Source: Apostichopus japonicus (lineage: Eukaryota; Echinodermata; Holothuroidea; Aspidochirotida; Stichopodidae). Taken from it: DNA of 62,000 nt. The notes under the pieces were generated by a model, which saw only the letters and a list, made by a program, of their open reading frames with translations, was not told where the DNA came from and did no database searches. The stretch covers positions 20,879,917-20,941,916 of the forward strand of contig NC_092571.1 in the NCBI RefSeq assembly GCF_037975245.1. The letters run 5' to 3'. Below are positions 38,136 to 50,092 of this stretch, one piece after another; the first letter of the stretch is position 1; each line of letters opens with the position of its first letter. Made by a program: the position numbers and the translations under genes.

Positions 38136-38148
38136 GGTCTGTTGACTG

Positions 38149-39407
38149 AAAAAAAAGATCTCTAAATGAATGGTATGTCAACTCCACGAGAATAAGTATT
38201 TGGTCGTACGATATACTCCTGCCTGGTAATAAAGTTCCTAAACTCTTCTTGTAAAATGTACAAATATCCTTACGGCCAAACTTGCATGGACCCTCTTCAA
38301 CAAGCCTTACGACCAGTTTATTTGGTTAACAGAAGCCTAGCACTAATACAGCAAGTGCATTGCCTGAAGGGTTTGTGAAGAAAAAAAAATGCCCTCTGTG
38401 AGTCGACCACGGTGGTAACTCACTAACGTTAACAAGTGCTATGGATGAGCAGGTTGTATGTAGTCCAATTAAAATTCCAAGGTATTTCCTAAGTTTGCAC
38501 CTCTGCAACTGCAACGGTCAACTGAATGAACACCTCGAAATGTTAAAATTTCTTCCAGTAAAGTTCAAAAAGTTAGCTCAGCGTTAATTAGCACGAGAAT
38601 CCACACGGTGAGAAAGCGACTACCGTCCCCACTGAGCTAAGCTGCTAACCGGTACCCGAGCTTACGTTCCGTTAAAGTGTTATCAGTTCCAACGTACGTG
38701 GGCGACTGGTATGGATCTGCGGTTTTTACGGAAGCCTAGAACAGACTAAACGTAACAAGTTTCTTCCTCAAAAAGTTCAAAATTGCTGAATGAAAAACAA
38801 AGCCAAGAAAAATTTAGAAAATTAGGACACTAAAGTACTAAGGTACTGAAGAAAATAAGAGCATTTACATCGATATTTTTTAATTGCTGCAAATCGCATC
38901 GCAATGAAATCATGGGAGCTCAAAGCATGTAACGAGTAACAATCAACTTTGTTCGATGAATATAAGAGTATAATTCACGTCTGTTATTTTTACACTTCCA
39001 TAGAAAACTGTCTCGCCTCCTTATTTTGTATGTTTCTATACCAAACAACCATCGATACTATACTGCAGGCCTTTGATCAATTTGATTGCCGAAAAAGGAT
39101 CTCGGGTACAAAGTGTTACGTATTGATTTCGCATGCATAAGGGCAATCTGATATTATTATTATGTTTACATTTAGAAACTTACTGGTTTCTATGAAAGTA
39201 GTCAGCTGAAGGCGTCGTCTGGCAAATATTTTAAATTCAAATTTTTTTTTCTTTCTAGTTTTCGATTTGAATGACTCATATCTTTGGTTTGTTAGTTGTC
39301 AGTTGTCCTGTGGTAAAACCAAAACCGCCAACGACTCAGCTCCATTCTCTATAACTTTGAGTCCAGGTAATGAAATCTACGACTGGTGAAAACTTATATA
39401 TGATATA
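38149..39407. other. Probable upstream region of the signal-peptide gene
   Basis: No protein domain seen. A candidate 5' UTR donor lies at 38666-38661 on the minus strand. A minus-strand TTAGCTCAGTGG at about 38632-38643 resembles a tRNA A box but lacks a B box. Confidence 0.35.
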
Positions 39408-39415
39408 ATATTGTA

Positions 39416-40750
39416 CATGGGCGGCGATCATGGGGGGACGGGGGACATGTCCCCCCCAATATTTTAGGTGGGGGATATAGTATCTAATATCCCCCCCCCC
39501 AATATTTGGTGGCATAGTTCTATTTTAGCATATTTTTTTATGATATCGCTAGTAATTTCAAAATAGAAAATGCTTAGATGCAACTTACAAGGCCTGGGAA
39601 GTGTCATTTCCAGCGATCTGGGAGGCATTTTCGGCCAAAATTTTCTTTTAGGCTTCGCGCCAACTTTTGGTGGCGCTACGCTTAGATAGTTTGCCTACAA
39701 GCTTCGCCCCTCCCTTGGCAAATCCCTCCCTTGGGGGGCATGTCCCCCAATAATTTAGGTGGGGGATATACGGTAGTATCTAATAGTAACTAATATCCCC
39801 CCCCCCCCCAATATTTGGTGGCATAATTTTTTTTTGTGGCTATAAATAGACAATAATGCGTGAGATTATTTATCCAAATCATATTTGGCGGTATCTAAAA
39901 TTTCACCCAACACATGCTGCATGAGGTAAATGACTCTTCGTGGTCGTTTCTGTGACCTGTGACCGTATAGCATGTTGTCACTCATGATTATTATCATGTC
40001 TGTACATCTCTTGTGTATGAGTGTAAGTACGTACAATATATATATGATCCACATCGATATGGGTTCACTGGGTTTCCATTTGGCCTGTTTCCTACAAGAT
40101 TTCTAACCGCAGGCGCGTAGCCAAGGGGGAGGGGCGAAGGGTGGAAACCGCCCCCTCAAGCATATTTTTGGGGGTTTTTTTTTATGATATCGAAGTTTTA
40201 TAGTAGCCGTTATTAGAGGTTTTAATATTTGTACACCAATAAATTTACTGTGTCTGAATTTTCGAAAATTCCTTGACCAACATTCTTCACCATTTTTTTT
40301 TTTTTTTGTGCAACATTATTATGGGTATGTTTTGAAGTGAATTTATTATTCAAATTCTGAACAAATATATGGGCTTGAACCTTGAAAACTGGGGCTGACG
40401 GGTGTTGTGGGGCGTTACGTAGAATTACCTACAAAAGCAATGATCCACAGGAGATGCGATGAGGTCGAACATGATGTGTGACTGGTGACAATCTTGAAAA
40501 GGTTATGAATGAAAAAAACACTATTGGGAACAACTTGGTTCTCAGGCAAAAGTGTACATCTGGTTGGTCATTTTCAAGCCCGAGAAGTGCCATTTCCAGT
40601 GACCTGGGGGGCTATCAAAACCAGAAATTTTCTTGTACGCTCCGCGCCAACCAATGGTGACGCTCCGCTTTGATAGTAATTCGCCTGCACCCAAGCAAAT
40701 GTCCTCCCCCCCCCCCCCCCCCCAATATTTGAAACAAATCGCCGCCCCTG
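39416..40750. mobile_element. Composite hAT element with perfect 8-bp duplication
   Basis: Ends CATGGGCGGCGAT (39416) and ATCGCCGCCCCTG (ending 40750) are inverted repeats with one mismatch. Both flanks are ATATTGTA (39408-39415 and 40751-40758). Inside, a block reading about GGGGG(A/G)CATGTCCCCC, then AATATT, GGTGGGGGATATA and AATATTTGGTGGCATA occurs twice (about 39441-39534 and 39733-39832). Between and after them lie minus-oriented relatives of the GCGCGTAGC family core (39540-39728 and 40572-40677). A GCGCGTAGC-family end begins at 40110. It looks like an internally duplicated or multiply nested element; no transposase was recognised. Confidence 0.75.
40110..40190 (-). mobile_element. Terminal part of a GCGCGTAGC-family hAT MITE, nested
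   Basis: CAGGCGCGTAGCCAAGG followed by GGGGCGAAGGG, CCGCCCCCT, AAGCATA and TTTTATGATATCG is the inverted right end of the 22.3 kb copy. No matching opposite end or duplication was found, so this piece is truncated or was captured inside the larger hAT element. Confidence 0.65.
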
Positions 40751-40758
40751 ATATTGTA

Positions 40759-42052
40759 TATAATGATCGCATCAATAGAGTAAAAGTTTAGGAAGATCTA
40801 AAATTGTGAGTGCACTCTGATAACACCTCCCGTCCATCCACTCAAACCCATTCCTTCCTTGTTTCCCTCCCTCTTCTCCCTCTTCTCCCTCTTCTCCCAC
40901 TCTCCTCTCCCTCCATCCCATTAGTTAATTAAGTCTTCATCTAGTGAAAACTTGTATATCATGATCCCATCAGTAGAGTAAAAGTTTATAGGTTTAACAA
41001 AAATCCATCCACTCTTTTCCAGACTCTTACACACACCCATGCCTGTTCCGATTATTTAATGTTGGAGGCGTTTCACATGCGGGAGGCTGAAGGGATGCCA
41101 GGATACGAAGGGCATTGATGATAAAACTTGCATTTCTTTTCTTTCTATTAAAGTTTCCTATGTTTGGTTTTGAAACATATACCGGTATATATGGATCAAT
41201 AATCCGATCGGTGAGCCTTTTGGGTTTCGCTGATGTGGTCCCTCTGAGTATATACGTGGATAGGAATTGAGGACGCAGTGACCTAAGCTGATGCTCATTC
41301 CATCTTACGACAATCCAGTCATGAACTTCTGAGTATAGTATGATTATCCTCCCCTCCCCACCCTCACCCCTCTCCACCCACTCCCCCTTTTCCTCATCTT
41401 CCGTCGACACATATACATGGTAAGAGGTGAGAAATTGGGGGGATTCCCGACCACAAGGTTAGTGGGAAAAAATAATAATACTATAGAATATCCCTACCGG
41501 CCCCATTCTCCCTATCTATAGAAATTGGTTCTTTTATACATAGTAACGTACCCACGCAACTGACTCCTTTGCGTGGGGAAAAGAGGTTTGACTTTTATAT
41601 CTACGCTAATTCGAATGACATTGTTATATAAATATCAATAATTATACACTATTTCAAGTTCATGTTTATGCATGAACCTATCATTTGGTGCCACGTGTTA
41701 ACGTCACGCTCTTAACCACGAGTATTAAGCGGGTATTAGGTATTGAGTAAGTCGGTGGATATTATTTTATCAAAATAAAACCAAAATGGAAATTAAACAT
41801 CAAGATGTCGTTAAATAATGATTATCTCTTCCCCGTTGAGATCATCTTCAAATTATTTTATATAGACCTAGTTAAATGATGATTTCCAAGCATGTTATAT
41901 ACCAAGGTCAATGTAAGGCACATTGCGTATCGAATTAATGCAACGTACCGTACGTTAGTATAACGATATGCAAAAACCGGAAGAGTTAATCATGCAACTC
42001 TTTAGTCTAATTTATTAGATTGCAATTAATCATTAAAATGATTTACAGTACC
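40759..42052. other. Non-coding stretch
   Basis: No gene recognised. Pyrimidine tract CTCCCTCTTCT at about 40857-40918. The 127-codon minus-strand frame 41027-41410 has no recognised domain. Confidence 0.45.
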
Positions 42053-42065
42053 CGTGGGGTAGCAT

Positions 42066-42257
42066 ACTTTTTAAGAAAAGTCACCAGGAAAGAACCTACA
42101 AAGGCACGAAAACCAAACTACAGAACGACTGATCCGCTCTCAACCCCAGTCCCCATGCATCGAGACTGTGACTGTGTGATCATCGTCGGGTGTGTATCAC
42201 CATTCCCCTCGAAAGGGAACAGATACTACACATGATCTTAGCCAAAAGGCCGAGAAG
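42066..42257 (-). mobile_element. SINE-like retroposon with a U2 snRNA-derived head
   Basis: Read on the minus strand, the 192-bp unit starts exactly with the 5' region of U2 snRNA (42257-42217), then about 150 bp of unrelated body, ending CTTAAAAAGT. It is bracketed by CGTGGGG(T/A)AGCAT (42053-42065 and 42258-42270), a 13-bp direct repeat with one mismatch, as target-primed reverse transcription leaves. The distal ~125 bp of the body recurs, inverted relative to this copy, at 45993-46112 with its own duplication, so the body is a mobile repeat and not U2 gene flank. SINEs normally have tRNA, 7SL or 5S heads; snRNA-headed SINEs (SINEU) are known from crocodilians. Whether this family has been described cannot be told here. 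Confidence 0.85.
42217..42257 (-). ncRNA. U2 snRNA 5' domain, captured as a SINE head (partial)
   Basis: On the minus strand CTTCTCGGCCTTTTGGCTAA then GATCATGTGTAGTATCTGTTC matches U2 positions of about 5-45, including the stem-loop I region and the GTAGTATC branch-site-recognition sequence, with one difference in the human U2 sequence I know (ATG for AAG). The Sm site and 3' stem-loops are absent, so this is not a functional U2 gene. Confidence 0.9.
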
Positions 42258-42270
42258 CGTGGGGAAGCAT

Positions 42271-45200
42271 GTACTAATCTGGCACTGTATTGATTGGCCA
42301 CTATAGTGTGACTACAGTCTGATCAATGTGTATATAACATCCTTTTCTAATATGTGTCCGTATCATATGTAAACTGAAACCAGGTGACATGTACACAAAA
42401 AGGGCAATTTGGTGGACAGCCAAAGTAATATCGTCCATATACATATTGCCCTATCGAAGAGCCTGCGTCTTTGAAGCGAAATTCTATACACAAACCCTTA
42501 CGCGAAAAATTCTTGATTTACCAGACGGTCGTCGACAATATTGTTGTTTCCATGGATAAATTAAAAAAAAACTTGCCTTCTTCCATTACGCGAACAATGT
42601 GTTTGTTTATACCAAGGCTTTAGTATTCTTGCCGTTTCGTCGGTGCATTGTTTATTTAATTACATATTTGTTATGTTCCCATTGGTTTACTCTATTGGCT
42701 TCATTTTATAACAGCGTGGACAGTTATCAGTCTTTTAGTCTAATACTTTCTCAATAAGGTCACGAACTTTTCAACCCCCACCCCTCCCCCCACACCCTTC
42801 TATACCACAGAATGTAGGCAGGACTCTGCATGCAGGTTTTGAATATATACAAAGTTGCAAACAAACCGACGAGACCGTGCCATTTGAACATGACCCGAAA
42901 ATATTGTACTATACTTTATAAATTATTATTAATTCATGCATCTTTACCGTGACCTCTGACCCAGGGATATACAAAATGTTGACTCTTCAAACCTGTTATT
43001 GTGTCCTTCATAACGACGGTCCGCAAACTTTGGCGCGCGACCAAAAAGAGGCTCGCGAAAAAGAAAAATAATAGGTGGATCGCGTGATTGTTCCAGGCCT
43101 CAGATTTCATTTTTTATTTTCATAGTTTCCAGTCCTTGTCGACGTTTATGCATGCTATACATATATGTATTCTGGGCATCGATTTTGAAGGGTGCGGGAG
43201 GGGTGGGGGAGGTGCGGTGTGCTCTGGTGGCTCGTGGTTCAGTTCTCATGTAAGCTCATCGTGTCGTGGGCTTAAAAGTTTGACGGATCAGCTGTTTATA
43301 AGTTTTTCTGTAATTTGTAGAAATCTATGATCCGAGTACTCATGTTTGTACACTCATTGGGACTGATGAAAAGATCGTCTCAGAATGCAGGTGGAGGGAT
43401 GTGGGTTAAGATGTCTCAAAATACACACAGATTTAGAAAAATAGTGCAATGTTATACTATGATATAATATAATAAAATTTAAGATAAGGTTTAGCCATCC
43501 GCAACAGTGTACAGTGTGAATAGGGTATATTGTGGTGTGTGGAGGGGTGGTGTACTGAGGGGATAAGAAGGGGATACTTGTGCTGAAGTGATGAGGGGTG
43601 ATGGATGATATTATTAGGGATTTGTTTTATATCTAACCCATGTGGTCATATCGAGAGATTTTATAAACAAGCCTTTACATATATTTGGAAGGAGACAACT
43701 AAATTCGTGATTGTACAAGTATACCGGTAACAGATTTCGAAACATTTGAAATTGAAATTGATCTGGGACTGATTACTATCCCGTTTGGGAGACCCCCTTG
43801 CATTATGCAACTATTCAAGTATTGGATCTTTACCAATTTTCATTGTTCTATGATGGGTTTCCTTTTATGATAAACTTTTATCCCCTAATTCGTTCGGTCA
43901 ATCATTTGCTTCCGGAGCGACATGACGGAACAATAATTAAAACACACTCTTCCTGTTACATTTATAATCTAAATATTCTTTATAGTATTTTTGAAACGAG
44001 CTTGGGTCGGTTACGTATATCGTCATTGTTCGAATTTGTATTTTTAGAAATGATATCACGGGTAACGTATATATACCCTGTCCATCAACGAAGAAGCCAA
44101 CGTGAACATTAAAGGGAATTTTTTGGACGGCTATACTTCTCGGGAGCTGGGTGGGAGAGGGGATGGGAGAGGAAGGGGTGTGGGTGGGGAGAGGGAGGGT
44201 GAGGTAGGCCAAACAGAGTTACCCTCTTTAATGACCATAGTAACTGTATCGGTTTTCATTCCAGTTGAATTGAGAGAATGAAGGGTAGTCGGAGGGTCTA
44301 AGCCTTGTACAGAAACAGAAAAACACCCCTAACGAAATGCATGGCACCGAACGAAGATATAAAGATGGTGGTCGGGGGGGGGGTGGAATATTGACAGTAA
44401 TTTGGTAGATGCAAATAATTTTACATATACAAAGTAACATTTATTATTATTTTTTATAACTGGCTGCCTGTGGCATAGAGCCGCCGACCGACCATTTATT
44501 TAGGTGCCGGGTATACTAATAAGTTGGTCAAGTTAAATAAATTTTCAAGTGGATATTGTTTATTTCCACTTCTCGGTAGTCACCTGCTCATTGAGAAACT
44601 TGTTAAGGATTTGCTATACCAGTAAAAACAGGAAGAACTTTAGCCCCTGTACAAGCATTCACACGAGATAAAGGAAGCACTTTATTATTGCAATACAATA
44701 GAGAATACAACGGTAACAAACCGACGTAGAAGAAACGTTGTTTCGTTTGGTAATCAAAGCATTATATCGTAGAAAAAACGATGTCGGGATTTGCCTTTAG
44801 GATGAACTTTTTCATTGTTTCAGAAATAAAATTGTTAAGCCTGCGAATTTCCGAATGATTATTATGTTTTAAACCTTGAACTTCTTTACAATTGATGTAA
44901 ACATAGATATTCTAATCTGACTAGAACAGTTAACGCGTAAGAAATGTGTGTACTTTATTCGGTCACGTGTTGTTGTCACGAGCTGACGAATAAGGAGACA
45001 TTTTGTAGCGTTGAGCAATGTTATAGAAAGTCACGGTATTATGTTTTGGATTGGTTTTTTAAAAACAAAATGTCAAATTCGCTGGTTATTGTCGTGAGCT
45101 CTGACCTTTAGGTTTCGGTATCAGCTGTCCGGCAACAGTATCGTAAATGTTATTATTTCGAGATGACGTCATGACTATAAAAGCCTTTGTCACGGCATAC

Positions 45201-45983
45201 AAGTCCAGACCTTTTCCTTTTCACGACTGCAAGTAATTTTGAGTTATACTACACATGTAGCTTTGGTCAGTGGCGTTCGCAAGGGGGAACGGCCACTGCC
45301 ATCATCATTCCCGGGGGAAACAAAATGCTCCTTCGAGTTTTTTTTTTTTTTTACATTCAGTCAGGGAAGAATAGACCACTCCGTCAGGCCCAGGACGCCC
45401 TGAAGATATAATAATAATAATAATAATAATAATAAGTGTCCTAGAATACACAAAAAATGCAAACACACACAAATCCACTTGTGTAGCAATTCCGATAAGT
45501 GGCCCTTTCAAAATTAATAAGTACCCCTTATGTTCATAAATAGTATATATATATTTTTGGTAAACTTGAAGTCTTGCTTTTTTCCGGAAATGAAATTGTT
45601 ACAGGAAATACATACAGGATGTTATGAAGTCAAATCGGGGTTCCTCTGTACTACTTGTGTGTGTCTGCGTTCTTTTTTGTGTGAGCGCATGTGACAATTT
45701 GCAGAGATTTGCGGCAAATCTATCATGCAAACCTACAATTTACAACTCGTGAAAATAGGGGCGCTATTCTATTTTGTAGTCATAGATTATATACGTAATC
45801 TAATGTTTGTATTTGAAAGTGCAATACTAACGATGCTGTGTTAATGTATTTTTTTATCATAGAAAGTGGAACACAACAACAGAGTGTTTGCTTTCAAAGC
45901 GGCCTTACGTTAATCGAGAAATAAATGGTTAAAATTATCATTTTCCACACCAGTAAGTGAACAGGCGTGAGTGTCATATACAG
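42271..45983. other. Non-coding stretch with transposon scraps
   Basis: No gene recognised. CCGCAAACTTTGGCGCGCGA at 43021-43040 resembles the ends of Charlie-type hAT elements. CAGTGGCGTTCGCAAGGGGG at 45270 resembles a hAT end without a partner. (TAA)n microsatellite at 45408-45435. G-rich tracts at 43197-43215, 44140-44205 and 44370-44382. Confidence 0.45.
45408..45435. repeat. (ATA)n microsatellite
   Basis: About nine tandem ATA units. Confidence 0.9.
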
Positions 45984-45992
45984 TACCGTATG

Positions 45993-46112
45993 ACGATGAT
46001 CACACAGTCACTGTCCCGATGCAAGGGGACTGGGGTTGAGAGCGGATCAGTCGTTCGGTAGTTTGGTTTTCGTGCCCAGGTTCTTTCTTGGGCGACTTTT
46101 TCTTAAAAAGTA
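45993..46112 (+). mobile_element. Head-less copy of the U2-headed SINE
   Basis: 120 bp starting ACGATGATCACACAGTCAC and ending CTTAAAAAGTA, closely matching the body of the 42066-42257 element (shared stretches include GGGGTTGAGAGCGGATCAGT and AGTTTGGTTTTCGTGCC). It is flanked by a perfect 9-bp duplication TACCGTATG (45984-45992 and 46113-46121). The U2 head and the next ~25 bp are missing, as in 5' truncation during retroposition. Confidence 0.85.
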
Positions 46113-46121
46113 TACCGTATG

Positions 46122-48049
46122 CTAATGAACGTGGTGTTTCCATCTCCAAATGTAGAAATATACATTTTGATGGAAGGTTTGAAAATAAACAAAAAGATAA
46201 TTTTTGACAATGTTCATCTATAACATCACATCTGTCTGCTTCAAGTTCGCTAATGTTACAAAACGTGCCAAACTCTTTTCAAAAATATTTATATAATAAA
46301 AAATGGTAGGTATAGGAATTATAGGTAAATTTCACCAGGATGCTGATATTTTCATGTTTCTGCAGAAATAACTTAAATTTAAAGGGCTGAACTGTCCTTT
46401 CATTATTGTCAGGACACAAATGGTTACAAAGCACACTTTCATTGTATAAGGAAATTCCGCAGAATAAGATCTGATACACCAAACGAGCCTTGACGAAGTT
46501 GTGATCCAAAATTAACCGTCAAGAATTCCTATCACCGTCCTTGCTTTCTATAAGAAATTGTACGCCACATTAAACATTGCAATTAACCAAATATCGATAA
46601 AAAATAAGTGTTACACAAAAGATCAAAAGATGACAAAACTCCATCTTTTTGGACCTTCTTGGATCATAATTGAAAACAGCGTTCATAAAAATATTTTGGA
46701 GTTTGTCCGTATTTTCAAATCGTGAAAATCGATCACCTTAACCGAATCAATTTAGTTATTAAAATTGTATCTAAATGACTATATATTTGGGGATATGAAC
46801 CTCATTCCCCCTCCCCATCCCCACTACAACCACACAAAGAGAAAGATTCAAGGGTTTAGATATAACATGTTTCCAGTGTAATGTTCAATTTTGTATTTTT
46901 CTTGTATAATTGGTTTAACTGAGAAATACTTGTGCATAGTTACAAACTTACAACTACATGCTCGGTTGCTCCAACAATAGTCAAATTTGTTAACGTTCAT
47001 TCCGATAAAGAAAACATCGTGTCCCACACATATAATGCAATGTTTCATTAATTGTCAAACCTTTGTCGTGTATGCCTGCTGTTTGTATCGAGATTTTGGT
47101 CAATTGAAAGAAAAGTGGTTTCTAAAGGGACAGGGGGTGGGTGGGGGGGGGGAAGGGGGTCAGGTAGTCTACCTTCTGCCCCCGCTGTGTAAATAATAAC
47201 CAAATTCCGTATAAATGCCGCCCACGTACAGCGCTAAAGCCGGATATTGAAAAAAATCCATGAATTCAGGTGATCAGTTATGCTACTTCTAGCATATTTT
47301 ATGTCTATTAACTGCTTCAAGCAGCATTGAAGGGGGTATCGAATCTTCGATGTAAATCGACCAATTAGCAGAGGCGTTCGATCACGTCATCACGTCATTA
47401 TTTATCATAGACCCATTTAATTCATCTGTTTTTCATGTCTCTTATATATAGTAACCTTGTTTTTTCCCCTTCTTTTCTAAGCCCTCGTGAACTTTAGTAG
47501 CAATATGCTGGTCTAGTCACGTAGGTCCATTTCGCACGTATTATCCCCCAATGATTCGTCGTTTGAGGATTTCCGAATTCAATTTGAACTCTTTGACACT
47601 AATAACAAGGAGAGAAAAGGTAAAATGATACAGACGCCCTCCTAGTCCTCGTTAAACGTAATCAAACTATAACCCATGTGACCATCCGACTGTCTGTGTG
47701 GTTCCATGGCGTACCTGTAAGTTATCAACTGGCCAATAAAATATTATCCGTCGTCTTATAAAGTAAAACAAATCTTTATTGGCATTGAATTATTCAATAA
47801 TCAGCCAAAATTTCAGGAAAGAATAGCGAGTAGGCCTATTATTTATATAGGCTGTTGCTTTGGGACCCAATATAGCTTTGAGCAAAAAACTATACATCTT
47901 TCGAAGTAGCCATTAAAGTGTGGGTGGAATATTTCCTTTAAAGCGTCTTTCCTTTCTGTTTGTGTCCATTTTTCGATGATATGACTAGTTATCTAACGAC
48001 TATGTAGCTATCAGAGACTTGAAAAGCCAAGGTTCGTTTTTCATTGAAA
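46122..48049. other. Non-coding stretch
   Basis: No gene recognised; G-run tract at 47130-47160. Open frames are short and featureless. Confidence 0.45.
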
Positions 48050-48060
48050 TATAATAACAA

Positions 48061-48115
<55 letters not shown>

Positions 48116-48139
48116 CATCATCATCATAATCATAATCAT
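48050..48139. repeat. Composite microsatellite (TAA)n(TCA)n(TAATCA)n, left of the LINE
   Basis: (AATA/TAA)n, then CATCATCATCAT, then AATCATAATCAT, stopping at the first LINE base (48140). The same order of motifs recurs to the right of the LINE. Confidence 0.95.
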
Positions 48140-50092
48140 GTCCCTGGGGTTTTGCTCCTTTTGGACTTTGAGAAGGCCTTCGACAAATTAGACTGGGGCT
48201 TTGTTCAGGATACGCTTGCTTTTTTTAATTTCGGTCCCGATCTGAAGCAATGGATCTCCACTTTTTACAGAAACGTTAGTACGTGTATAACTAATAATGG
48301 CTTTATATCTGAATATTTTAATATTTCTCGTGGGGTGAGGCAAGGGTGCCCACTTAGCCCTTATTTATTTATCATTTGTAGTGAAATTTTCACCAGTATG
48401 GTAAAATTAAATAGGGCCATCAACGGTATTAGAGTCGGTACTAGCGAATTCAAAATTTCCCAATATGCTGATGATAGTGTTATAATAACTGATGGTAGCA
48501 GAGACACTTTTAATGAAGTCATCACAGTATTATCAACTTTTTCTAAGTGCTCAGGATTGCAGGTTAAGATGAGTAAGTCGTACTTTTTTCTAATGGGGTC
48601 CCTAGTCCCCAATTACCCGGGTTATTTCAATGAATTTAATTTCCGTATTACACATGATCCGGTCAACTATCTTGGTATTAATTTCACGCATCACGCGGAA
48701 GACTTCTTCAAGTTAAATTACTTGCCAAAGCTATCTCGTATAAAGAATCTTATTCACCAATGGTCGAAGCGAGATTTAACTCCTATAGGCAATATTATTA
48801 TTATTAAAACTTTCGCAGTGTCCCAATTGGTGTATATCCTTACAGTGTTGCCGTCTCCTCCTGTGAATTTTCTTCAAGAGATAAATAGGTTGTTTCATAA
48901 ATTTATCTGGGATAATAAGCCAGACAAAATACGGAGAAGCGTTCTCTTAAATAATAAACAAGATGGTGGGCTACGTATGATTGACGTCGCCTTGTTTGCA
49001 ACAAGTTTAAAAACATCTTGGGTTAAAATGTATCTAGATGATAATCATAGACCGTGGAAGGATCTGTTTCATTACTGCTTGAAGGCCCATGGCTGTAGGT
49101 TCTTGTTTAATTGTAATTTTCAGAACACAGATGTTAATGATATTTCAAATGTATTTGTAAAAGAGGTCTGTCAAGCTTGGGCTCATTACAATTACAATAT
49201 TCCTGTAGGTAATTATGGCAATCAAATAATCCTAAATAATTCTTTTATTAAGATTGATAAACAGATCATTTACAATGAAAGACTTTTTAGAGCCGGTGCG
49301 TACTATGTTAGTAATTTTTTTAATGAGGATGGTACCATACTACAGTATAGGGACTTCATGGAAAAGCACGACATTGAACATTTTTCCTATCTTAATTACT
49401 TTAGTATTGTTTCGGCAATCCCGAGGTATTGGAGAAATAATTTGGGTGATGATGCTAATTTAAATATTAATGGTCAACGTATGACAAAGTTCATATTCGC
49501 ACCGAAAAGCAATAGATGTGTATACGAGAACTTAGTTAAAGATAAGGTTACTACCCCTAGGGCAAAACTATAATGGGAAGAAAAATATCGCACAGTCGAC
49601 TGGAATTGGCAACGAATATTTTCTTTAATATATACGGCTGTCAGGGATCCCAAAATTCGGTATTTTCAGTTCCGATTCTTGCATCGAATTCTTGGTGTTA
49701 ATCAGTACATGCATAGAATCGGAATTGCTAACACCCCAACTTGTAGTTTTTGCAACAATTTTGATGAGACTCTGGAGCATTTATTTTGGTTTTGCAATTA
49801 TGTTGATTCATTTTGGAAGGAGGTTGTTAGAAAATGGTGGAAATGTAGTTTTGAGCTTTCTCCCTATATTATATCTTTCGGATGTATCAATGATGAATTA
49901 AACCCGATAAATTTCTTAATTTTCAATGCCAAATATTATATTTTCTCTTGTAAGGTACAGAACAAGATTCCGACAGCTGAGGAATTTTCAGTAAAATTTC
50001 GATTTCAATTATCAGTTGAAAAGTTTCTTCTGCAAAAAGAGAAAAAGGAGCATAAATTGATTAAGTTCGATAATTGTTTTGAAAATGTTTAG
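48140..50092 (+). pseudogene. LINE reverse transcriptase C-terminal part, one nonsense codon
   Basis: One reading frame is open from the microsatellite to a TAG at 50090, interrupted only by TAA at 49571-49573. Motifs in order: FEKAFDKLDW (48160s, RT block with first catalytic Asp), GVRQGCPLSPYLF (about 48330), YADDS (about 48464, catalytic Asp pair), SKSYFFLMG (about 48573) and VNYLGINF (about 48664). After the TAA the same frame carries a zinc-finger signature CSFCNN...HLFWFC (from about 49740). It would reverse transcribe its own RNA at a nicked chromosomal target. Missing the N-terminal third and with one stop, this copy cannot be autonomous, though the near-intact frame suggests recent insertion. 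The apparent start Met and poly-Asn/His leader come from translating the microsatellite. Confidence 0.85.

Noticed and set aside
38585-38660. Minus-strand TTAGCTCAGTGG resembling a tRNA A box
   Set aside because: No matching B box or cloverleaf; at best an old tRNA-derived SINE remnant.
41027-41410. 127-codon minus-strand open frame, among the longest in the window
   Set aside because: No recognised domain, part is low complexity (Glu/Gly), no supporting splice or start context.
42020-42235. 71-codon open frame
   Set aside because: Lies antisense over the U2-headed SINE; no coding evidence.
42217-42257. Functional U2 snRNA gene
   Set aside because: Only the first ~41 nt are present, without Sm site or 3' stem-loops, and the unit is framed by a target duplication.
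45270-45300. hAT-like end CAGTGGCGTTCGCAAGG
   Set aside because: No inverted partner end or 8-bp duplication found nearby, so no element boundary can be drawn.
48044-48139. Poly-Asn/His leader of the LINE open frame
   Set aside because: It is the microsatellite read through in frame; the element starts at 48140.
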